DNA of 64,000 nt from Muribaculaceae bacterium (GTDB lineage: Bacteria; Bacteroidota; Bacteroidia; Bacteroidales; Muribaculaceae): positions 1 to 64,000 of the forward strand of contig JAFQKI010000013.1 in NCBI GenBank assembly GCA_017396945.1, read 5' to 3'. This document shows, piece by piece, positions 57,554 through 64,000 of this stretch (position 1 is the stretch's first letter; every line of letters starts with the position of its first letter). The notes under the pieces are model-generated. The model saw nothing but the letters and a program-made list of their open reading frames with translations, was not told the origin of the DNA and made no database searches. A program made the position numbers and the translations under genes.

Positions 57554-58972
57554 TCAGACAGCGATAACACGGAGGTGGGCTTGAGGATAGCGCAACACAA
57601 GGCAACTTGCCTCAGTGATGACTATCGCATCGGTATTGCGCACACCGCTACGGCGCAAGTCGAGCGTCTCGGTGCGGAACGGCACATGGCAGTATTTTGT
57701 GATATACTCAGGGTCAAGCACAAATCCGTCATCGGCATGTCCGCATTGATCAAACACTTCGGAGTGCAACACATAGAGCGAACCGAATTTTGAGCGCAAC
57801 TCATTGAACGTGATACCCCATTTTGTCACCGTGTCACCGGCGGTTATCACCTTGGAATAGTCCATCTTGTTGATAGCCTCAATGAGACCGGTACCGCCGA
57901 TAAGGATTTTACGGTTTGAGCCGGCATTGGAAGTGAATGCCGAGCGACACAATTCGACAATCGTGTTGGTCGTAAACTGCCCTCTCTCATAGCCAAACTC
58001 GCGCGCGGCCTGATTCCAGATGCCTCCGGTCAACAATATCTCATCTCGTTTCACAGCGTCATAGATGCGGGCTTTGTGTCCAAAGATAAAATTCTTCTCC
58101 ATGCCGAGGCGCATATCGATAATGGCAACCTCCTCTTGGTCAGAGAAATCCCATCCCACCTCTTTATTGGCGATTTTTTGAAACGTGCTTTGCTCCACTT
58201 GCGCCTTAAATATCTGACAATAGTTTTGCTTCTTGACCGGAAGAGCCTCAAATTGTGCGGTCTGCACATCAAGTTCTGCGGCGGCGCGACCCATTCTCAC
58301 CAATTTGGCTCCGGCTGGCATCGACGGAATTACATTGGCGATACCGGCCACCAACTTTCCATTGACCGCCACTACATTGATGCCTCCGCCCTCGACTTTC
58401 GACACCACATAAAGCACCAATGCGCCACTGTAGTTTGTACCCTCCTCATCATATCCATTCACTTCGGACACGAGAATGGTTTCCGACGGCTCAAAAATCT
58501 CATCATTGTCAGTGTAAATCGTCGCCAACTGATAACCTCCGGTTCCCTTAAGCGAGCTATCCTCCTCATAATCGCTCTGAAGCGTTGTCTCGGTAGGCTT
58601 GGTATCTACCGAATAATAATCAACAATCATACTGCCACACTTGCGCGCTCCGGCACATCGCGATAACTGATCGATAGGGGTTGACGTAGGACGTATCTTA
58701 ACAATGCGCTCGTCAATCTCGTTGCGCAACAACTCCGGCGAAGCCTCATTGGTGAGCGACGTGGTCAATGGTCCGTCAACTACATGCTTCCCTCCGGTCA
58801 CACCGGCAATAATCGCGGTTGCCATGGTAACATCACCATCACCCGCCAACAACCAAAGCAACGTCACCAAAGCCATCAACATAACGGCATAAATTCCATG
58901 CTTCGACAAAAGCCACTCAATGGCACGATTAAAATAATTACGTAAAACTGTGAATATCAAATTGTTTTTCAT
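57554..58972 (-). CDS. Phage major capsid-like protein with N-terminal hydrophobic segment
   Basis: 472 residues from the ATG at 58972 (MKNNLIFTVLRNYFNRAI); the longer in-frame start at 59077 overlaps the upstream gene and has no family resemblance. Residues ~20-60 include a strong hydrophobic segment (YAVMLMALVTLLWLLAG). From ~65 the protein looks like a capsid of phage type: LTNEASPELLRNEIDERIVKI, STPIDQLSR, then alpha/beta regions with VIPSMPAGAKLVRMGRAA, and a C-terminus with VFDQCGHADDGFVLDPEY. Such membrane-like N-termini are not usual for capsids. Confidence 0.68.
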   Translation of the reverse strand: MKNNLIFTVLRNYFNRAIEWLLSKHGIYAVMLMALVTLLWLLAGDGDVTMATAIIAGVTGGKHVVDGPLTTSLTNEASPELLRNEIDERIVKIRPTSTPIDQLSRCAGARKCGSMIVDYYSVDTKPTETTLQSDYEEDSSLKGTGGYQLATIYTDNDEIFEPSETILVSEVNGYDEEGTNYSGALVLYVVSKVEGGGINVVAVNGKLVAGIANVIPSMPAGAKLVRMGRAAAELDVQTAQFEALPVKKQNYCQIFKAQVEQSTFQKIANKEVGWDFSDQEEVAIIDMRLGMEKNFIFGHKARIYDAVKRDEILLTGGIWNQAAREFGYERGQFTTNTIVELCRSAFTSNAGSNRKILIGGTGLIEAINKMDYSKVITAGDTVTKWGITFNELRSKFGSLYVLHSEVFDQCGHADDGFVLDPEYITKYCHVPFRTETLDLRRSGVRNTDAIVITEASCLVLRYPQAHLRVIAV

Positions 58973-59024
58973 TGTGGTAAAAAATTTAATGGTTAAACAG
59001 ATAAGTTGAATAAAACGATTGGGC

Positions 59025-59540
59025 TTAATCCCACACGCTACGGCGCACACGTCGCAAAAAGGGATTTCTCTCGCCACTGCCCGCCTCCTCTCGGGCTGTG
59101 GTTGACTGCTGTGACTGCCACATCCCCGGCTCAGCCATTTTTGTCTCTATTTGCTCATTGCGACCACGCAAGTAACCGCGCTCCTCTGCCTCATTGACAA
59201 GCGCATCTACCACCGCCTGCTTTACCCCTGAGATATTGAAACGCTCACTGATCGACTCGATCACATTGCGACCGGTCAACACATCGACAATAAAATGTCC
59301 CACACGGTCATCGGTCAATACAGCTCGCAATATCTCATCCACTCCCGGCTTGGCGTTTTCGGTCGCTTGTTGCTCATCGGTCGTTGTAGTGCCTTCGACA
59401 TCATCACCCTCGGCAGGAGCAGATACCTCAGTGAGTGTGTCGGGTTGATTGGTTTCAATGGTTTCATCAGCCACCGCTTCGGCAGCCTGCGATTGCATCA
59501 CTTGGTCAAGAGATTGGGTTGAATCGTTCATGCTTTCCAT
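59025..59540 (-). CDS. Acidic scaffold-like phage protein
   Basis: 171 residues. Starts MESMNDSTQSLDQVMQSQAA. Acidic, Thr/Glu-rich N-terminal half, then a helical C-terminal region (ILRAVLTDDRVGHFIVDVL) ending in a basic RNPFLRRVRRSVWD tail. This charge layout is common in phage scaffolding proteins that sit just before the capsid gene. First gene of the cassette in transcription order; 52 bases before the capsid start. Confidence 0.6.
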   Translation of the reverse strand: MESMNDSTQSLDQVMQSQAAEAVADETIETNQPDTLTEVSAPAEGDDVEGTTTTDEQQATENAKPGVDEILRAVLTDDRVGHFIVDVLTGRNVIESISERFNISGVKQAVVDALVNEAEERGYLRGRNEQIETKMAEPGMWQSQQSTTAREEAGSGERNPFLRRVRRSVWD

Positions 59541-59728
59541 AATACTGAAATTTTAATAGGTTAATGTTTTCTTAATTGTGGCAACTCTTCCGGAAGAACC
59601 ACACTGCAAAGTTACATCCACCCCCACCCCATTTTTATGCGATAATGTCACACCCCCACAAAATCAAAAGAAAACAACCCGATTTCACTCATGAAAACAC
59701 ACTGCTTTTTAACTCCAAAACATAAAAA

Positions 59729-59764
59729 TTGCGGAATAACTTTGCTATAAGTTGCGGAATAACT
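59729..59764. repeat. Direct repeat pair upstream of the phage cassette
   Basis: TTGCGGAATAACT occurs exactly twice (59729-59741 and 59752-59764), 23 bases apart. Lies in the 446-base divergent gap 59541-59986; TAATTTTG at 59841-59848 is a possible -7 box for the secreted gene downstream. May be operators for the cassette. Confidence 0.55.
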
Positions 59765-59986
59765 CATCAACCTCAACAAAAATCTGAAGTTTTTTCAAAA
59801 AAAATCAGGGAAACATTATGTATAATTGCATAAAAATACCTAATTTTGTCGGTCAATTTGTCTTATTGTATCTTAATGGTCAGCGCTTTATGGCTTAAAC
59901 GATCCGATAGCACACCGATTTCATACACAATAATTGACAATTGGTCGATAAAATAACACAATTTAAACACAAAAAATAACTCAAAA

Positions 59987-61876
59987 ATGAAAAAACTTAA
60001 TTCAATCATGTTGATGTTATTGGTAAGTGCATTGTCATTTGTGGCAAAAGCCGATTTCACCGTAACATTAAAAGTCGATGACGCTACCCGCTTGACAGGT
60101 TACGTGCAATACACCGATGCGTCATACAATTATGTCCAAACCAACCTTGACCTCAATCAATTCACAGGCGAAGGGTCATCTTTCACTATCCCCGCAAGCT
60201 ATGGTTATGTATATATCAACGCAACCGATGGCAACTGCATCGTTTCGGCAATGAACGAGACAACAGGTAGCCAAGCATATCTTAGTGGAAACACATCAGC
60301 ACAATTCTACTTGTATGGCGATGCAACATTGTCGGTTACTTCTGCCGATTTGGAATCAACTCGCACTGCAAGCTGTACTGTAAACGTTGACGACGCTTCA
60401 AAAGTGAACATGTCATATAACACTGGCTCTAGAATAGAACTTACCAACGGACAAAACACTATTAAGTTTAACCCTAATAACGAGACTCCATTTCAAATAT
60501 CTCATACCAACTATGGGGAAACTCTATATCAAGTTTCTCTCAACGGCACACCTCAAACCGACTCTTATGGTCGCTACTATGTTACTGTTGCCAATGGCGA
60601 TGTTCTCGACATAAAAGCCGACTTCCCCGATGAACCAGCTACACTCACATTCTCATACGGAGACAACGAAGCCGAAGTTTTGGGCTGCATCAGCGTGAAA
60701 GTTGACGGAGTAGCTGTTGAAGATTTTGATGGCAAATCTTTGACAGTGAAATTGGGTCAAAAAGTAACTATCGAAGGCAACACTGACCTCTATAACTTCA
60801 ACTACAGCATCTATATTGATGGCCAAAGCCAATACTTCTATGGAAACTATGAGTTCACTGCCACCAAAACCGAATATACCATCACTATCAATGCGACTAA
60901 ATACACTACCTACACCGCTTATTTGACAGTTGACACACCCGAAAACATTGAGGCTTATGCCGGCAATTCTAACACCGCGATGACATTGCAAGCCGGCGTG
61001 GCAACCGCATTTGAGCTTACCTCAAACAGCAACTACATCAATGTGCGCCCTACAACCGATTGCAGCATATCTTCAATCTTGGTTAACGGCTCTGAATACG
61101 GCAGCAACTACGGCACAGGCAGCATCACAATCCGCAATATCAACGAAAACGACCAAATCGTTATCTCTACCAAAAAAATCGCACGCGACAAGTCGGCGAC
61201 AATTTGGGTTGACAACATCGCCGCCGCTCAATATGGCTACAGCTGCTACCGCTACTCCGACCGCGGAAGCGTATCTTTGATTTCCGGAGAAGCTGTAACT
61301 GTGAACTTTGACGACAGCGACAACCCCTACTACATGTCATTCAATATGCCCACATGCTGTGCAATCTTCACCAACGGCATTTACATCACTCCTCAATATG
61401 AAGGTAGCACCACTTACTATGTAACTCTTGTTGACGGCGATGCTATCAAGGTTTATCTTGAAACCGAACCTAAAAAATATGCCGTCACAGTAACTCAAAA
61501 CGCATCTGACGCCATCACCGGTTTCACAACCGACGGACAAGCATATAGCAACTACGCTTCAGGCTTCAACGCATTGAAAGATACCCAAGTAGGCATCACT
61601 ATCGACAGCACTTCAAGCGCTCAAGTGGTTGTTGACGGAGAAGCTGTAAACATCGACGAAAATGGCGTTTACAACATCGTTATCACCAAAGACACCGAAA
61701 TCGTCATCGACAACACCAACAGCATCGAGTCTATCGCCGGCAACGAAGCCACCGACAATAACGTGTATAACCTACAAGGCATCCTCGTTATCAAAAACGC
61801 TTCCGCCGAGCAAATCAACGCTCTTCCCGCCGGTCTTTATATCGTAAACGGCAAGAAAGTTGTTGTACGCAATTAA
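59987..61876 (+). CDS. Secreted repeat protein with T9SS-type C-terminal tail
   Basis: 629 residues with a signal peptide (MKKLNSIMLMLLVSALSFVAKAD). The mature part is a series of beta-rich modules of ~70-90 residues, each with patterns such as FTVTLKVDDATR and YNYVQTN-like strands, e.g. TYTAYLTVDTPENIEAY and KSATIWVDNIAAAQYGY. The final ~55 residues (VYNLQGILVIKNASAEQ...AGLYIVNGKKVVV) are the Bacteroidales C-terminal sorting signal. Function unknown; likely surface adhesin or binding protein. Confidence 0.78.
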   Translation: MKKLNSIMLMLLVSALSFVAKADFTVTLKVDDATRLTGYVQYTDASYNYVQTNLDLNQFTGEGSSFTIPASYGYVYINATDGNCIVSAMNETTGSQAYLSGNTSAQFYLYGDATLSVTSADLESTRTASCTVNVDDASKVNMSYNTGSRIELTNGQNTIKFNPNNETPFQISHTNYGETLYQVSLNGTPQTDSYGRYYVTVANGDVLDIKADFPDEPATLTFSYGDNEAEVLGCISVKVDGVAVEDFDGKSLTVKLGQKVTIEGNTDLYNFNYSIYIDGQSQYFYGNYEFTATKTEYTITINATKYTTYTAYLTVDTPENIEAYAGNSNTAMTLQAGVATAFELTSNSNYINVRPTTDCSISSILVNGSEYGSNYGTGSITIRNINENDQIVISTKKIARDKSATIWVDNIAAAQYGYSCYRYSDRGSVSLISGEAVTVNFDDSDNPYYMSFNMPTCCAIFTNGIYITPQYEGSTTYYVTLVDGDAIKVYLETEPKKYAVTVTQNASDAITGFTTDGQAYSNYASGFNALKDTQVGITIDSTSSAQVVVDGEAVNIDENGVYNIVITKDTEIVIDNTNSIESIAGNEATDNNVYNLQGILVIKNASAEQINALPAGLYIVNGKKVVVRN

Positions 61877-61903
61877 TCCAAAATAATCATACATCCCCAA
61901 CAG

Positions 61904-61937
61904 CGAGAGTATGTCTCTTTGACACACTCTCGTTTTT
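61904..61937 (+). terminator. Terminator between the two secreted genes
   Basis: CGAGAGT (61904-61910) with ACTCTCG (61926-61932), then TTTTT. Confidence 0.8.
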
Positions 61938-61961
61938 GGGTTAAGAAACTCAAACTATTAT

Positions 61962-64000
61962 ATGAAGAAATTTTATCTATTCGCATTGGCACTCGGCATG
62001 ACATTCACTATGTCGGCTGAGTCTAAATTGGACTTGCAAAGCCGCGCCACATTGCGCAGCATGACAGCATTGCAAGCTCCCAACTCCGGTATCCGCACAT
62101 TAGCCGCAAGCAATGGCATCATCCCCACCGGACACATCTCAGGTTTAATCAAAATCTATGAAGGCACATCTTTTGATGAGCTTGAAGAAAATGGAGTAAA
62201 CGTCATTCGCACTCGTGGCGACATCGCATTGGTCACAATGCCCGTCAACGACGTTGAACGCATCTCTACTCTTGGATGCATCAAGCAGATGCAACTTTCT
62301 CGTCACCTTGAGCCTAAAATGGATCTCGTACGTCCCGCAATAGGAGCTGATAAAATTCATGCAGGAACCGACTTACCGCAAGCTTATACCGGAAAAGGAG
62401 TAATCACCGGCGTGGTTGACGCTGGTATCGACCCCAACCACATCAACTTCCGTAACACCGACGGCACATCGCGTTTCAAATACCTCAGCCACATCTACTT
62501 GAGCGAAGATCAACAAAGTTACTATATCGGTGAGTATAACACTCCCGAACTTATCGCTCAATTTGGCACCGATAACACCGGAACATTCCACGGGACCCAC
62601 ACCCTCGGCATCATGGCTGGCGGTTATATGGGAACATCAACCGTGGCTCAACGCACCTCGGCATTCCAAGCCACTGTAACAGAAACCAACAACCCATTTT
62701 ATGGCGTGGCATACGAGTCCGATATCGTAGCATCTTGCGGTGACTTGATGGACATGTTTATCGCTCTCGGCATCGAAAACATCCTGGATTATGCTTATGC
62801 AGCCGAAAAACCGGCGGTTATAAACCTCTCTCTCGGTAGCAACGTGGGGTCTCACGATGGAAAAAGCGTGATGAGTCAATACCTCGACCTTGCCGGTAAA
62901 GAAGCGATTATATGTATGTCATCAGGTAACGAGGGAGACCTTCCTATCGCTCTCAACCAAACATTTACCGCCGATGACAATGTATTGCAAACATTCATAC
63001 ACCCCTATTACCCCGTAAACGGATATACCAATCTCCGCTATGGTCAGGTTTATGTTTACAGCAATGACACCACTGAGTTTACTTTTGAAGCTGTAATTTA
63101 CAACAAAACACGCGGCACAATCACATTCCGCGCCCCTATCACAACAAATACCAACGGCAATCCCATCTACTACGCATCTAACAACTATGCGCAAGAAGGT
63201 GACATCACAAACGCCAACTTCAATCGTGCGTTTGAAGGATATATCGGTATAGGTTCTCAACTCGACACCAATTCTGGTCGCTACTATGCAATGATTGACT
63301 ACTTTACCACCGATAACACACTGACCAACGCCAACGGCAACTATATCCTTGGAATTATCGTGACCGGCAAAGAAGGGCAACGCATCGATTGTTTCTGTGA
63401 CGGTGCCTATACCACTATGGAAAGCTACGGCATCGCAGGTTGGGACGCCGGTAGCACAAACGGCTCTATCAGCGACATGGCTTGCGCCAACAACATCCTT
63501 GTCGTTGGCTCTTATAACACCCGCGACGAATGGGGATCACTCGATGGTGGCATTTACAACTATCAAGGATCATTCCCTTATGGAAAAATGTCTCCTTTTA
63601 CCTCTTATGGAACTCTTATTGACGGACGCAACCTTCCTCATGTGTGCGCTCCGGGCGCTACCACTATATCATCAAGCAACCAATACTACATTGACGCGTA
63701 TATCAATGCCTATGGTAATGCCGACAACGCTCTCCAAGCTAAATGTGTCGAAGATGATCGCACCAACTATTGGCACCAACAAATCGGTACATCTATGGCA
63801 TCTCCTGTTGTTGCAGGTGGTATCGCATTATGGCTCGAAGCCGACCCCACATTAACAATCGATGACATAAAAGACATTATTGCCACAACATCTATTGTTG
63901 ACGCAGATGTAACCGATTCAGGCGACCCTATACAATGGGGAGCAGGCAAATTTGACGCTTACGCCGGCATCAAAGAAGTTCTCAATCGCAAAGCCGGCAT
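61962..64000 (+). CDS. Secreted subtilisin-like serine protease (S8), 3' end outside window
   Basis: At least 679 residues, open at the right edge. Signal peptide MKKFYLFALALGMTFTMSA. An N-terminal propeptide-like region (~25-120) precedes the catalytic domain with D153 (VVDAGIDPNHINF), H210 (FHGTHTLGIMAGG) and S611 (GTSMASPVVAGG). The long gap between H and S holds a ~300-residue insert with beta-rich PA-like parts. Type typical of Bacteroidales secreted S8 proteases, which often end in a T9SS signal. Confidence 0.9.
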   Translation, partial: MKKFYLFALALGMTFTMSAESKLDLQSRATLRSMTALQAPNSGIRTLAASNGIIPTGHISGLIKIYEGTSFDELEENGVNVIRTRGDIALVTMPVNDVERISTLGCIKQMQLSRHLEPKMDLVRPAIGADKIHAGTDLPQAYTGKGVITGVVDAGIDPNHINFRNTDGTSRFKYLSHIYLSEDQQSYYIGEYNTPELIAQFGTDNTGTFHGTHTLGIMAGGYMGTSTVAQRTSAFQATVTETNNPFYGVAYESDIVASCGDLMDMFIALGIENILDYAYAAEKPAVINLSLGSNVGSHDGKSVMSQYLDLAGKEAIICMSSGNEGDLPIALNQTFTADDNVLQTFIHPYYPVNGYTNLRYGQVYVYSNDTTEFTFEAVIYNKTRGTITFRAPITTNTNGNPIYYASNNYAQEGDITNANFNRAFEGYIGIGSQLDTNSGRYYAMIDYFTTDNTLTNANGNYILGIIVTGKEGQRIDCFCDGAYTTMESYGIAGWDAGSTNGSISDMACANNILVVGSYNTRDEWGSLDGGIYNYQGSFPYGKMSPFTSYGTLIDGRNLPHVCAPGATTISSSNQYYIDAYINAYGNADNALQAKCVEDDRTNYWHQQIGTSMASPVVAGGIALWLEADPTLTIDDIKDIIATTSIVDADVTDSGDPIQWGAGKFDAYAGIKEVLNRKAG

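Overview
The window looks like a chromosomal segment of a gut-type Bacteroidales bacterium (Bacteroidota), probably near Muribaculaceae. Supporting signs are NigD-like and DUF4836-type proteins, a GldD/GldE/phosphopantetheinyl-transferase cluster, secreted proteins with SusE/F-like modules and type IX-style C-terminal tails, a MnmD methyltransferase, and repeated promoters of the Bacteroidota form TTTG-N19/20-TAnnTTTG. The family-level placement is inference.

Layout. 1-9.2 kb: a left-edge dxs fragment that breaks off early, rnhA-aroK, mscL, gapA, a PPTase-gldD-gldE operon, a secreted GH31 glycosidase, a possible structured RNA and a small helix-turn-helix gene. 9.4-18.9 kb: an AT-rich seven-gene block on the + strand, the most unusual part of the window. 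It has an FHA-FHA-TM-serine protease, a zinc-ribbon/FHA protein, a membrane PP2C phosphatase, a Ser/Thr kinase-FHA-membrane protein, an FHA-membrane protein, a 1223-residue kinase with a long extracytoplasmic YD/RHS-like repeat tract, and a small exported protein. 19-24 kb: RecD-like helicase, xanthine permease plus xpt, and a U32-family protein. 24-29.5 kb: a defence island with a HaeIII-like restriction-modification pair, an unknown partner gene, and an XRE/ImmA-PIN pair. 29.6-48.2 kb: housekeeping and envelope genes (mnmD, HAD phosphatase, tRNA-Gln, tyrS, aminotransferase, two ABC systems, an RND efflux operon, lpxA, cysS, NigD-like lipoprotein). 48.4-55.4 kb: two tandem secreted paralogues separated by GC-rich palindromic repeats, then pckA. 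55.5-59.5 kb: an isolated four-gene phage head cassette. 60-64 kb: a secreted repeat protein and a subtilase cut by the right edge.

How the genes work together. The 9.4-18.9 kb block has kinase writers, a phosphatase eraser and FHA readers in one operon, with membrane anchors and a likely periplasmic protease and sensor repeats. This suggests a self-contained envelope phospho-signalling pathway. The defence island pairs a GGCC-type restriction system with a toxin-antitoxin-like pair. The phage cassette keeps long intact reading frames but has no visible terminase, tail or integrase gene, so it is either a recent remnant or a retained structure.
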